Source of the DNA: Acholeplasmataceae bacterium
GTDB taxonomy: Bacteria; Bacillota_I; Bacilli_A; Acholeplasmatales; Acholeplasmataceae
DNA length: 35,364 bases
Reading direction: 5' to 3'
Assembly (NCBI GenBank): GCA_016934015.1
Contig: JAFGTQ010000020.1
Span: 1 to 35,364 of the forward strand
In this document: positions 23,015 through 31,552 of the stretch, piece by piece
How positions within the stretch are numbered: the stretch's first letter is position 1
How the letters are laid out: each line of letters starts with the position of its first letter
Program-made: the position numbers and the translations under genes
The notes under the pieces: generated by a model
Databases searched by the model: none
What the model was told of the DNA's origin: nothing
Seen by the model: the letters and a program-made list of their open reading frames with translations, nothing else

Positions 23015-25188
23015 TTGAAATCCCTCTCAACTAAATAAACATCGGTGACTTTTCGAAGATTCACCATCAATGTTTCTAAAGCTTGTGCGCTTGTAATTGA
23101 GACCTTGATTTTAATGATATTTTCTAATTGTTGTGTAATCATCGCGCTAATTTCTGCAATAGCAATCGATGATGCGTTGACTGTCGTAATCACATCAGGA
23201 ACTAACGTTGGACGATTTGTTCCAATAATCTTAATCCAAGTGGCATATTTTCTCGTAATGTTTGGTGACCAAAAAGCTTCAATCAAACGATTTTCTTCAA
23301 ATTGTTTACAGTTTGGACAAAACGTTGCGTGAATCACAATACCCGATTGTTTACTAACGTAACCAATAATTGGGTCTCCAGGAATCGGTAAACAACAATT
23401 TGCAAGTTTTAATTGTGGAGATGATAATCCTTCAATGACAACGCCAGTTTCACTGTGTGTCGTTAGTTGTCTTGATGCTTTTTCCATTTGACGTTGTAAA
23501 AGCATTTCGCGGTCTGTTTCTTGACCAAGCACTTTACTAACAACTGTCTTTGTACTTAAATTTCCTTTACCAATTTCAAGATGTAGCTCAGTAACCGTTA
23601 ATATCATATTTTTTTCAAAATGTTTTTTAACAAAAGCATCATCGATTGAATCCGTAATTTTATTTGCTGTAAATTCTCTTTCGAGTTGTTCTTTACCCAT
23701 TTGAATCAATCGATCGCGATTGAGCATGTTCAAATAACCCTTAATCTTATGTTTTGCGTGTGAAGATTTAACAATCTTCAACCAATCTTCAGAAGGGCCA
23801 AAAGAATTTTTATTAATTTTAACACTGACTATATCCCCAGTATTTAACTCATATTCCAATGGTACAATTCGATTATTTACAAGAGCTCCAACCATTTTAT
23901 TTCCAACATCGGTGTGAATTCGGTAAGCAAAATCAATCGGTGTTGATCCTTTAGGTAACTCAATAACTTCACCTTTTGGCGTGAAGACGTAAACATTCGC
24001 ATCCAAAATATCGCCTTTAACGGTTCCAACGAATTCTTCAGCACCACCGCCAGTTTCATCAGTGTCCTCACTCATTTTTAAAAGTTCGCCATACCACTTC
24101 AGCTTTTGAGCAATTTCAAATTGCTCTCTTTCTTTAGAGTATTGTTTATTTTCTTTATAAGCCCAGTGTGCTGCAATCCCATATTCAGCAATATCATCCA
24201 TTTCAGTGGTTCGAATTTGAACTTCGAAAAGAGTTCCTTCTTCAGACAAGACTGTCGTATGAAGGGATTGATACATATTTGGTTTTGGAACTGCAATATA
24301 ATCTTTAAATCGTCGAGGAATTGGCGTGAAATTTGCATGGATAATCCCTAATGCTTGATAACAAGTTTCAATCCGATCGACAGTAATTCTTACGGCTAAT
24401 AAGTCGTAAATATCTTCAAATTCACGTTCATCTCGAACCATTTTTTTGTAGATACTGTAAATATTTTTAATACGTCCTTTGATTTCAAAGTTTTTTAATT
24501 CGGAGTCTTCAAATAAACCATTGATGTGTTCAATAACTTTATTAATTGATTTTTCACGTTCAGATTTTTTTGCTTGAATTAAATTGGACACACGATAATA
24601 CATCGGTGGATCAGTATATCTTAAAGCTTTATCTTCAAGCTCCGCTTTAATTCTAAATATCCCAAGACGATGAGCAAGTGGTGCATAAATTTCAAGAGTT
24701 TCTGTCGCAATCTTATACTGTTTTTCTGGACTCATAGAGTCTAAAGTCCGCATGTTATGCAAACGATCTGCAATCTTTATTAAGACGACACGAATGTCTT
24801 TTGCCATGGCTAATAACATTTTTTGATGATTATCGGCTTGAGATGCTTTGGTATTAAATGATAATTTACCAATTTTAGTTACACCATCAACGAGTTGAGC
24901 AATATCTGTACCAAACATTTTTTCAACATCTTTCAATGTTAATGCGGTATCTTCAACCGTATCATGGAGTAATGCAGCAATAATTGTTGCAGGTCCACTA
25001 TGTAACTCAGTTAATATTTTAGCAACCGCAACAGGATGGGTAATATAAGGTTCTCCACTCTTTCGTGCTTGTCCTTCGTGTTTATCCTTCGCTAAAAAAT
25101 AAGCCTTTTCAATCAGCTTAATGTCCGATTCGCGTTCAATATATGAACGAAAAGATTCACAAAGGGAAGTGTATAGTGGATCTGTCAT
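23011..25188 (-). CDS. rel: Bifunctional (p)ppGpp synthetase/hydrolase
   Basis: A 725-residue long RelA/SpoT homologue making and degrading the alarmone (p)ppGpp. N-terminal HD hydrolase domain (about 30-185) with intact HDTVEDT, synthetase domain (about 235-350) with RRFKDYIAVPKPNMYQSLHT, TGS domain (about 395-455), helical and zinc-finger part with CCLPIPGDPIIGY, and C-terminal ACT domain (about 650-720). Hydrolase residues look intact, so it is probably bifunctional like the Bacillus enzyme. It lies ten bases after apt, linking purine salvage to alarmone control. Confidence 0.97.
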   Translation of the reverse strand: MTDPLYTSLCESFRSYIERESDIKLIEKAYFLAKDKHEGQARKSGEPYITHPVAVAKILTELHSGPATIIAALLHDTVEDTALTLKDVEKMFGTDIAQLVDGVTKIGKLSFNTKASQADNHQKMLLAMAKDIRVVLIKIADRLHNMRTLDSMSPEKQYKIATETLEIYAPLAHRLGIFRIKAELEDKALRYTDPPMYYRVSNLIQAKKSEREKSINKVIEHINGLFEDSELKNFEIKGRIKNIYSIYKKMVRDEREFEDIYDLLAVRITVDRIETCYQALGIIHANFTPIPRRFKDYIAVPKPNMYQSLHTTVLSEEGTLFEVQIRTTEMDDIAEYGIAAHWAYKENKQYSKEREQFEIAQKLKWYGELLKMSEDTDETGGGAEEFVGTVKGDILDANVYVFTPKGEVIELPKGSTPIDFAYRIHTDVGNKMVGALVNNRIVPLEYELNTGDIVSVKINKNSFGPSEDWLKIVKSSHAKHKIKGYLNMLNRDRLIQMGKEQLEREFTANKITDSIDDAFVKKHFEKNMILTVTELHLEIGKGNLSTKTVVSKVLGQETDREMLLQRQMEKASRQLTTHSETGVVIEGLSSPQLKLANCCLPIPGDPIIGYVSKQSGIVIHATFCPNCKQFEENRLIEAFWSPNITRKYATWIKIIGTNRPTLVPDVITTVNASSIAIAEISAMITQQLENIIKIKVSITSAQALETLMVNLRKVTDVYLVERDFK

Positions 25189-25197
25189 AAATACCTC

Positions 25198-25710
25198 TTA
25201 ATAGGTAATGAGTGTTAAAATATCGTGGTTATGTAATTTATCTCGACCGTTTAAGTCGGATAGTTCAATTAAAAATGCTAAACCTACAACCTCGCCACCT
25301 AGTTTTTTGACGAGTTCAATGGTTGCTTCCATAGTACCACCAGTTGCGAGTAAATCATCAATAATCAGCACACGATCGCCTTTTTTAACGGCATCTGCGT
25401 GCAAGCATAAAGTATTTGAACCATATTCTAAGTCATATTCTACTGCCACTGCTTCTCTTGGGAGTTTACCAGGTTTTCTTACAGGAGCGAACCCTATACC
25501 TAAAGTTGCAGCAACTGGGCATCCAAAAATAAAACCTCGAGCTTCAGGTCCTACAATGACAGTTGCTTTTTTCTCTTTTGCAAATGCTGTGAATTGATCT
25601 GCAGCATATTGATAAGCTTTCCCATTTAACATGAGAGGGGTAATGTCTCGAAATAAAATGCCTTCTTTCGGAAAATCAGGTACATCTGCGATGTATTTTT
25701 TTAAGTCCAT
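25198..25710 (-). CDS. apt: Adenine phosphoribosyltransferase
   Basis: A 170-residue purine-salvage enzyme: adenine + PRPP to AMP + PPi. The PRPP-binding motif [13 protein letters not shown] and the N-terminal [14 protein letters not shown] are typical. The start at 25710 has AGGAAGG upstream. The longer in-frame ATG (25761) directly abuts the -10 box, so it cannot be in the transcript from that promoter. It is the first gene of apt-rel-dtd. Confidence 0.96.
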   Translation of the reverse strand: MDLKKYIADVPDFPKEGILFRDITPLMLNGKAYQYAADQFTAFAKEKKATVIVGPEARGFIFGCPVAATLGIGFAPVRKPGKLPREAVAVEYDLEYGSNTLCLHADAVKKGDRVLIIDDLLATGGTMEATIELVKKLGGEVVGLAFLIELSDLNGRDKLHNHDILTLITY

Positions 25711-25761
25711 ATTGTATTCCTTCCTTGGCTTAAGATAAAAAAAGCCGTTGTCTACCCTCAT

Positions 25762-25790
25762 ATTTTAACTGATTTTATCGATTTATACAA
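25762..25790 (-). promoter_or_regulatory. Promoter of apt-rel-dtd
   Basis: TTGTAT (25790-25785), 17-base spacer, TAAAAT (25767-25762); it lies back to back with the rarA promoter. Confidence 0.7.
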
Positions 25791-25793
25791 GTA

Positions 25794-25802
25794 TGCTATA
25801 AT
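25794..25802 (+). promoter_or_regulatory. Extended -10 promoter of rarA
   Basis: TGCTATAAT on the plus strand, 17 bases ahead of the chosen rarA start. Confidence 0.6.
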
Positions 25803-25818
25803 GGATTCGGGTGAGAAC

Positions 25819-27051
25819 ATGAAACCTTTAGCATACCGCTTAAGACCAACAGAATTTAAGCAAGTCTATGGCCAAGATCATTTAGTTGGACCAGATGGTG
25901 TTTTAACACAAATGTTAAATAAAAAACAGTTTTTGTCGTTTATTCTCTATGGGCCTCCAGGAACTGGAAAAACGACAATTGCGAATATATTTGCAACTAA
26001 ATCAGGTTTAGATACCTATTTTTTTAACGCATCAACAGATTCGAAAGCAAAACTTAAAAGTATACTAGACACCACTTCATATCATAATATATTGATTGTT
26101 GTGGATGAGATTCACCGGATGAAAACGGATATTCAAGATTACCTTCTACCATTTATGGAAAATGGGAATGCCACTATCATTGGAATTACCACATTAAATC
26201 CTTATCAAAGCATTAATATGGCAATTCGATCACGATGTCATTTATATGAAGTGAAAAAACTCGATGATGAAGCGATTAAATTAGCTGTAAAAAATGGTTT
26301 ATCAGCACTTGATATTGATTTAAAAATTGAAAATCAAGCATTAGATTTAATTGTAAGATACTCAAACCATGAAATTAGAACAGCATTAAACTTGCTTGAA
26401 AGTGCTTCTTTAGTACTCGAAGATGGTGATATGATTAAATCACAAACCATCTCAAGAATCGCTGGGAAAATGCATCATGATTTAGATGACCATGAAGACC
26501 ATTTTTATGACTTATTGAGTGCACTACAAAAATCAATTCGAGGTTCTGATGTGGATGCTTCAATCCATTATTTAGCACGACTCATTGCGTTAGGTGACCT
26601 ACCATCCATTATCCGAAGACTTTTAGTTATTGCCTATGAAGATATCGGATTAGCCAACCCATTGATGGGAGGGAAAGTGTTATCCGCATGCGATGCAGCT
26701 TTAAAAGTAGGATTTCCAGAAGCGAGAATCATGCTTGCCAATATCGTCATTGATTTAGCCATATCACCAAAATCAAATACTGCAATAACTGCCATTGATT
26801 TAGCCTTAAGTGATTATGAACAAACAGATACAGGTGTTATTCCCGATCATGCAAGTAATCGAAAGATTCAGTTGAAACCTGAAATATATCATTATCCTCA
26901 TAACGATATTAATAGTATCAACGATCAAACATATCTTCCAGATAAAATCGTTGATAAAACTTATTATCACCCTAAAGAAGAGTCAAGTTATGAGAAAGCT
27001 CTAGCTCAAAGACTTAAAGAAATTGATAAAGTGAAGCATAAAAAAAGATAA
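25819..27051 (+). CDS. rarA: Replication-associated recombination protein A (MgsA/RarA ATPase)
   Basis: A 410-residue AAA+ ATPase acting at stalled forks, related to clamp-loader subunits. Walker A GPPGTGKT (45-52), Walker B VVDEIHR (94-100), sensor-1 segment GITTLNPY, and the C-terminal tetramerisation region (from about 240) with YEDIGLANP. The start is set at the ATG at 25819 after GGTGAG; the in-frame ATG at 25801 overlaps the TATAAT box and is rejected. A terminator follows, also usable by the convergent RNase J gene. Confidence 0.95.
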   Translation: MKPLAYRLRPTEFKQVYGQDHLVGPDGVLTQMLNKKQFLSFILYGPPGTGKTTIANIFATKSGLDTYFFNASTDSKAKLKSILDTTSYHNILIVVDEIHRMKTDIQDYLLPFMENGNATIIGITTLNPYQSINMAIRSRCHLYEVKKLDDEAIKLAVKNGLSALDIDLKIENQALDLIVRYSNHEIRTALNLLESASLVLEDGDMIKSQTISRIAGKMHHDLDDHEDHFYDLLSALQKSIRGSDVDASIHYLARLIALGDLPSIIRRLLVIAYEDIGLANPLMGGKVLSACDAALKVGFPEARIMLANIVIDLAISPKSNTAITAIDLALSDYEQTDTGVIPDHASNRKIQLKPEIYHYPHNDINSINDQTYLPDKIVDKTYYHPKEESSYEKALAQRLKEIDKVKHKKR

Positions 27052-27077
27052 AGAACCAAATGATTGGTTCTTTTTTA
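27046..27077. terminator. Bidirectional terminator between rarA and the RNase J gene
   Basis: AAAGAACCAA / TTGGTTCTTT with loop ATGA; T-runs lie on both strands (TTTTTT after it on plus, TTTATCTTTTTTT on minus). Confidence 0.9.
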
Positions 27078-27098
27078 TCGTTTTACATTATATTATGG

Positions 27099-28772
27099 TT
27101 ATATTTCAGTCGATATAATGACAGGTATTGTGATTGGGCTTCTTCTTGTTTGTTGGTAAATGAAATGGTTGATTTCATTTCTAACATCACGCTTGTAGTC
27201 ATTCCAATTGATATATTTACTTTCCAAGTGTTTTTTACTGATTTTTTGGAATAATTCTTTTACTTGGTTCAAGAGCTCTTCAGACTCTTGGACGTATACA
27301 AATCCCTTCGTTACAATTTTAACATCTCCTAAAATTTGTTTTGTTTTAGGATTGATATGTGAAACGATGAGTAATGCACCATCTTCTGCGAGTAATTCAC
27401 GATCTTTCATGACAAAATCATTAACATCACCAACAGCAGTTCCATCAATTAAAATTTCACCTACATTGATATCATTTTTAGAAACATAAGTGTCTTTTCC
27501 ATCAAATGTCAAAACATCACCATTATCCATTAAAAAGACATCTTCGCTCTTATATCCGATTTCTAAAGCAAGCCGTTTTAATCCATATTGATGGCGATAT
27601 TCACCAATCGTTGGGACTACATATCTTGGTTTAAGTAAATTCATCATCATTTTGAGTTCATCGGCTGTGGCATGAGCTGAAGTCAATAAACGTTTATCGA
27701 TTTGTTTCACTTGAGCATCACTTCTAAATAATACATCCAGTGTTCTTGCTGCCATTTTTTCAGTTCCTGGTACAGGAGGTGTCATTAAAATCACTGTATC
27801 TTCAGGTCCAATATGAATGAGTCGGTCAGCCTTCTTACACATGCGTTGAAGCATATAAAATGGTTCGTGCCGATTACCTGTGACTAATGCGACAATGTCT
27901 TTATCATCATTTTTGTTTTTATCATCAATAAATCTTAAGCTAACTAATGATTCTTGAGGAATATTTAAATAGCCACTTTGAATCGCAATATCAACAATGC
28001 GTTGAGCTCGTCTACCGATAATCGCAATCTTTTTATGGTGAGCCAAGGAAATATCCACAATGCGTTGAATCTTTCTTAAGTCCGATGAGAACAATGTTAC
28101 AATGATGCGTCCTTCAGCATTGGTATAAATGCTATTTAATTTATGTTTTAAAGTTGAACTAACACCACCATTTAGTTCTAATGTTGAACCTAATGATTCC
28201 GAAAGTAACATCAATACGTTTTTTTCAGCGATTTCATTAATCTTTCTGAAATCAGTTTGATACATTAAATCACTACTTTGATCAAATGTGAAATCAGAAG
28301 TATAGACGATTACACCATCAACCGTGTGAATAGCGATACCAACAGATTCAGGGATTGAATGCGTCGTATTAAAGAAGGTCACTTTAACATTCCCGAATTT
28401 AATGATTGAATTTTGAGTAATGGTGTGAAGTTTTAACTTATCAATCGAAATATCTTCTTCTTTTAACATATCTAAAACTATTTGCATCGTAAAATTAGAA
28501 GCATAAACTGGAACATTCATGTCTCTTAAAATATGTGGGATTGCTGCAATATGGTCTTCATGTGCATGCGATAAAAAGATGCCTTTAATCCGATCTTTTG
28601 CACGGATTAACATCCGGTAATCTGGAACGATTTCATCGACACCATATAATTCTTGTCCAGGGTATTTTATCCCTGCATCTAGTATAAAAAGTTGTTGGTC
28701 TACTTCGACCACATACATGTTTTTTCCGTTTTCACCAAGGCCACCCAAGGCAAAAAAGCGTATTTGACTCAA
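27099..28772 (-). CDS. rnj: Ribonuclease J
   Basis: A 557-residue metallo-beta-lactamase/beta-CASP nuclease with endo- and 5'-3' exoribonuclease activity, central to mRNA decay. The metal motif SHAHEDH is at 68-74, with further motifs in the FNTTHSIPES and GDVLTFD regions; a C-terminal domain follows. Bacillus has two paralogues (J1, J2); only one is in this window. The start codon is TTG at 28772 with AGGATG ahead, an uncommon start for such a gene. A TTGAGT/TATAAT promoter lies upstream. Confidence 0.95.
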   Translation of the reverse strand: MSQIRFFALGGLGENGKNMYVVEVDQQLFILDAGIKYPGQELYGVDEIVPDYRMLIRAKDRIKGIFLSHAHEDHIAAIPHILRDMNVPVYASNFTMQIVLDMLKEEDISIDKLKLHTITQNSIIKFGNVKVTFFNTTHSIPESVGIAIHTVDGVIVYTSDFTFDQSSDLMYQTDFRKINEIAEKNVLMLLSESLGSTLELNGGVSSTLKHKLNSIYTNAEGRIIVTLFSSDLRKIQRIVDISLAHHKKIAIIGRRAQRIVDIAIQSGYLNIPQESLVSLRFIDDKNKNDDKDIVALVTGNRHEPFYMLQRMCKKADRLIHIGPEDTVILMTPPVPGTEKMAARTLDVLFRSDAQVKQIDKRLLTSAHATADELKMMMNLLKPRYVVPTIGEYRHQYGLKRLALEIGYKSEDVFLMDNGDVLTFDGKDTYVSKNDINVGEILIDGTAVGDVNDFVMKDRELLAEDGALLIVSHINPKTKQILGDVKIVTKGFVYVQESEELLNQVKELFQKISKKHLESKYINWNDYKRDVRNEINHFIYQQTRRSPITIPVIISTEI

Positions 28773-28809
28773 TCTAACACATCCTAACGTATCGTTTTTA
28801 ACTGTTGCT

Positions 28810-28837
28810 ATTATACCATGTTTTTTGTATTACTCAA
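28810..28837 (-). promoter_or_regulatory. RNase J gene promoter
   Basis: TTGAGT (28837-28832), 16-base spacer, TATAAT (28815-28810) with extended TG. Confidence 0.8.
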
Positions 28838-28856
28838 TGAATTTACATTCATTATA

Positions 28857-28865
28857 TGCTATGAT
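28857..28865 (+). promoter_or_regulatory. Extended -10 promoter of recU
   Basis: TGCTATGAT on the plus strand, 17 bases ahead of the recU start; no clear -35. Confidence 0.5.
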
Positions 28866-28882
28866 GATAGTAGGTGAAAATA

Positions 28883-29464
28883 ATGATTAATTATCCAATA
28901 AAGCGTGCGCCACAACAAAAACAAACTAATTATGCAAACCTTGGAATGACTCTAGAAAGCGACATTGAATCGACAAACCTTTTCTATCTAAATCAAAAGA
29001 TTGCTGTCATCCATAAAAAGCCTACTCCAGTCCAAGTGGTCAATGTAAGCTATCCAGCAAGAAACAAAGCTAAAATCACAGAAGCTTACTACAAAACTCC
29101 TTCAACTACTGATTTTAATGGTGTATTTGAAGGTAAATATATCGATTTTGATGCGAAAGAAACTAATTCAAAAACATCAATGCCACTTAAAAATATTCAT
29201 CCTCATCAAATGGAACATTTAGAAAATGTATCTTTACAAGGTGGTATCGCATTCTTAATCGTTCATTTTAAACAATATAATGAATATTATCTTCTTCCAT
29301 TTCATATTCTAGAGATGTATTGGAAACAACAATATGATAAAGAAAAGGGACGAAAATCCATCCCTTATAATGTCTTTAAAGAACAAACCTATTTGATTCC
29401 TTTTGGTTACCAGCCGCGCCTAGATTATTTAAGTGTTGTCAAAAAATATTTGATAAAGTCTTAA
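28883..29464 (+). CDS. recU: Holliday-junction resolvase RecU
   Basis: A 193-residue nuclease that resolves four-way junctions in Gram-positive bacteria and Mollicutes. NYANLGMTLESDIESTN near the N-terminus, the active-site segment TDFNGVFEGKYIDFDAKET (Asp, Glu and Lys ligands) and HPHQMEHLENV are typical. The start is the ATG at 28883 after AGGTGA; an upstream GTG overlaps that SD. The usual partner ponA is absent, in line with a cell without peptidoglycan, though this is inference. The stop shares TTAA with the thiT stop. Confidence 0.95.
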   Translation: MINYPIKRAPQQKQTNYANLGMTLESDIESTNLFYLNQKIAVIHKKPTPVQVVNVSYPARNKAKITEAYYKTPSTTDFNGVFEGKYIDFDAKETNSKTSMPLKNIHPHQMEHLENVSLQGGIAFLIVHFKQYNEYYLLPFHILEMYWKQQYDKEKGRKSIPYNVFKEQTYLIPFGYQPRLDYLSVVKKYLIKS

Positions 29465-30027
29465 ATAAGTTTATAATCGGTTGCGAGTTGCTTAATCAGT
29501 GGTCTTGTGAGTAATCCAATTACGAGTGTAATAGCTGTTGAGGATGCCATATAAGGTAGATTATAAACGATAAATGAATAATACCATGGGTTCATACCTT
29601 CAGGGGCAAATTCAGCGAATATAATCGCACCACCAATTGAATGTGAAAGATATCTTAAGAAACCAGCTAATAAAACAGCAATCGCGAAAACAACAGGTTT
29701 ATCAATGCCTTTTCTGAAAAATCCTGTGATTCCGATTATACCAAATGCGATTACATAATCAGAAAATAATGATGCCCAATGATAAAACCCACCATCAAGT
29801 AAAACAGATGCTAAGCCATACATTGCACCACCTATAAATCCATATTTTGGACCTGCGAGCATACCGATTAAAACAATCGGTAACATCGAAAATCCAAAAA
29901 CGGCACCACCTTGTGGCATTTGTAAATTTAACCCAGGTATAAATTTAGTCATCATCCCGAAAACGACAGCCAAAGCTGTAAAAATAGATGTGATCGTCAA
30001 ACGTTGTAATTCCTTTGAATGGTACAT
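29461..30027 (-). CDS. thiT: Thiamine ECF transporter substrate-binding subunit
   Basis: A 188-residue S component with about six transmembrane helices. The motif MPQGGAVFGFSMLPI near 37-51 and WASLFSDYVIAF are typical of ThiT (YuaJ), which binds thiamine and works with the shared EcfAA'T module (not in this window). GGAGG precedes the ATG. The gene is preceded by a TPP riboswitch, which independently supports thiamine as the substrate. Confidence 0.95.
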   Translation of the reverse strand: MYHSKELQRLTITSIFTALAVVFGMMTKFIPGLNLQMPQGGAVFGFSMLPIVLIGMLAGPKYGFIGGAMYGLASVLLDGGFYHWASLFSDYVIAFGIIGITGFFRKGIDKPVVFAIAVLLAGFLRYLSHSIGGAIIFAEFAPEGMNPWYYSFIVYNLPYMASSTAITLVIGLLTRPLIKQLATDYKLI

Positions 30028-30040
30028 GATTTTTCCTCCA

Positions 30041-30072
30041 TATAAAATAAAAATTTCTATGGATTACCAAAG
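30041..30072 (-). terminator. Terminator of the TPP riboswitch
   Basis: ATTTCTTTGG / CCATAGAAAT with loop TAAT and one mismatch, followed by TTTTATTTTAT, between the aptamer and the thiT SD. Confidence 0.75.
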
Positions 30073-30096
30073 AAATAGGAGTTGAGTGATTATCAA

Positions 30097-30177
30097 CTAT
30101 CCCTACGCTGGTATGATCCAGATCAGGTTCGCGGGTCGACTTTTGGTCCTCTCAGCTTATAGCTCCCCGTATTGATC
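30097..30177 (-). ncRNA. TPP riboswitch (THI element)
   Basis: On the minus strand the conserved elements appear in order: ACGGGGAGC, GCTGAGAGGA, GAACCTGATCTGGATCATAC and CAGCGTAGGGAT. It lies between a promoter and a terminator ahead of thiT, so high TPP should shut off thiamine uptake by termination. Confidence 0.97.
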
Positions 30178-30183
30178 ACCTAT

Positions 30184-30211
30184 AGTTTACCATAATTTAT
30201 TTTATAATCAA
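30184..30211 (-). promoter_or_regulatory. thiT promoter
   Basis: TTGATT (30211-30206), 16-base spacer, TAAACT (30189-30184) with extended TG. Its -35 overlaps a plus-strand TATAAT (30203-30208) that could serve the SPFH gene. Confidence 0.65.
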
Positions 30212-30235
30212 CAATTACACATGAAGGAGTAACTT

Positions 30236-30667
30236 ATGAATGAAATTGTTAGAGCAATTCTAGTCTTAATATTGCTCGTTATCCTAGTGATGATTCCTAA
30301 TATAAAAATTGTTACAAAAAACCATGCGATGGTCATTGAACGTTTTGGTAAGTTTCATCGCATCATCAATCAACCAGGTATTCATATATTAATTCCACTC
30401 TATGAAAGAGCAGTTGAGACCGTATCACTTGAACCTATAAAGAATCACTTTTCACTGGATGACGATATTAGGATTGACTATATCTATCAAATTGTTGATA
30501 TTAAAACCTTTGTTTATCAAGCACTAGACAGCATCCATGCATTCCACGAAGAATTAATCAATCATTCGATCCATGACAACGTCATTGATTTAATGGATAC
30601 TATGAATGATATTGCGCAACATTATGGCTTTAAAGTCAATCAATGCAAAAATAATAATCAAAAATAA
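30236..30667 (+). CDS. Short SPFH/Band 7-like membrane protein without coiled coil
   Basis: A 143-residue protein: one N-terminal transmembrane helix (about 5-22), then an SPFH/Band 7-like domain (about 26-135) with HAMVIERFGKFHRI, PGIHILIPL and a C-terminal HYGFKVNQCK that matches the GIKVNRVEVK end of the domain in the full-length SPFH protein at 31553-32491. The central part aligns only loosely, and the long coiled coil that drives assembly in this family is missing. It may be a decayed or specialised paralogue. AAGGAG lies seven bases ahead of the ATG. No terminator separates it from the next gene, which has its own promoter. Confidence 0.75.
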   Translation: MNEIVRAILVLILLVILVMIPNIKIVTKNHAMVIERFGKFHRIINQPGIHILIPLYERAVETVSLEPIKNHFSLDDDIRIDYIYQIVDIKTFVYQALDSIHAFHEELINHSIHDNVIDLMDTMNDIAQHYGFKVNQCKNNNQK

Positions 30668-30682
30668 TTATATGTAATTTAC

Positions 30683-30710
30683 TTGCACTTAAAATAATTT
30701 GATGTATAAT
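30683..30710 (+). promoter_or_regulatory. Promoter of the 124-aa gene/nfeD/SPFH operon
   Basis: TTGCAC (30683-30688), 16-base spacer, TATAAT (30705-30710). Confidence 0.8.
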
Positions 30711-30733
30711 AATAAGTGTAAGGAGTGATACAT

Positions 30734-31108
30734 ATGGAAATATCTTGGTTTAATGAAAAGCCAAAAGATTGTATTGTCACAATATATTCGGGAAATCTAA
30801 CGCTGAACAAAATGGCAACCACTTACTTTGAAAATGCTTATAGCGTCATGCTAGGTATTCAAAAAGATGAAAAGATGATTGTCATTAAACCACTTTTAAA
30901 AGCGGAAGCTCAGAGTCATGCCATCCCAGACAACAAAAAGTATCGTATTACCGTAAGAAGTTCTTACAGTCGTGTCACAAACAAGGCATTTGTTGATGAA
31001 ATTGCGGAGTTATTTGCAATTGATATCACAACAAATCCAAAAAAATTTGTCGCTAACTGGCATTCAAAAGAACAAATCTTAACGGTTAATTTGAAGGAGG
31101 AACTCTAA
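30734..31108 (+). CDS. Conserved-looking protein of unknown function ahead of nfeD
   Basis: A 124-residue soluble protein not recognised. The N-terminal half (LTLNKMATTYFENAYSVMLG followed by ...MIVIKPL) recalls a small module found in many archaeal and bacterial proteins (a pattern of Leu-Asn-Lys, then a V-x-L-G strand, then I-x-I-K-P), but this is only a visual likeness. No membrane helix or signal peptide. The start is the ATG at 30734 after AGGAG; an in-frame GTG at 30725 lies in the SD. It ends exactly where nfeD begins (TAATG), so the two are co-expressed, and it may work with the NfeD/SPFH pair. Confidence 0.7.
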   Translation: MEISWFNEKPKDCIVTIYSGNLTLNKMATTYFENAYSVMLGIQKDEKMIVIKPLLKAEAQSHAIPDNKKYRITVRSSYSRVTNKAFVDEIAELFAIDITTNPKKFVANWHSKEQILTVNLKEEL

Positions 31109-31533
31109 TGGATTGGTTTTTATGGTTATGGTTAGGCATATTTGTCATTGCACTTCTCATTGAGTTTATCACCGCAGACATGGTGAGCATTTGGTTTTCA
31201 ATTGCTGCTATTCCTAGTTTTATTCTTGCATTGTTGAGTGTACAACCAGTTGTTCAAATTATGGTCTTCGTCGTATTTGCAATTGTCCTTCTTGTGCTTA
31301 CAAGACCAGTTGTAATGAAGTATTTTAAAACCAACGAGATCAAAACGAATGTCGATGCAATCATTGGTTCTATTGGAACATGTACTGAAAAGATTGTGAT
31401 CAACGAAATTGGGCACGTAAAAATTAAGAATCAAATATGGTCAGCAATCAGTAATCAAACCATTGAAATTGATGATCATGTCCGAGTACTTGATGTTGAA
31501 GGTGTTAAATTAGTTGTTGAAAAAATTGATTAA
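31108..31533 (+). CDS. NfeD-like membrane protein
   Basis: A 141-residue short NfeD: transmembrane helices at about 4-22, 25-45 and 48-68, then a C-terminal OB-fold domain (about 80-140) with IGSIGTCTEKI and VRVLDVEGVKLVVE. No serine-protease domain is present, so this is the short class. NfeD proteins partner with SPFH proteins in membrane microdomains (family knowledge). AAGGAGGAA lies ahead of the ATG, and the SPFH gene follows after 19 bases, the classic pairing. Confidence 0.94.
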   Translation: MDWFLWLWLGIFVIALLIEFITADMVSIWFSIAAIPSFILALLSVQPVVQIMVFVVFAIVLLVLTRPVVMKYFKTNEIKTNVDAIIGSIGTCTEKIVINEIGHVKIKNQIWSAISNQTIEIDDHVRVLDVEGVKLVVEKID

Positions 31534-31552
31534 AAAGAAAAGGAGATAAAAT

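Noticed and set aside
23045-23332. 95-codon plus-strand ORF
   Set aside because: It is antisense to the ACT-domain end of rel; no independent support.
25208-25597. 129-codon ORF on the plus strand
   Set aside because: It is antisense to apt, with Ser/Pro-rich low-complexity composition and no SD; apt is unambiguous.
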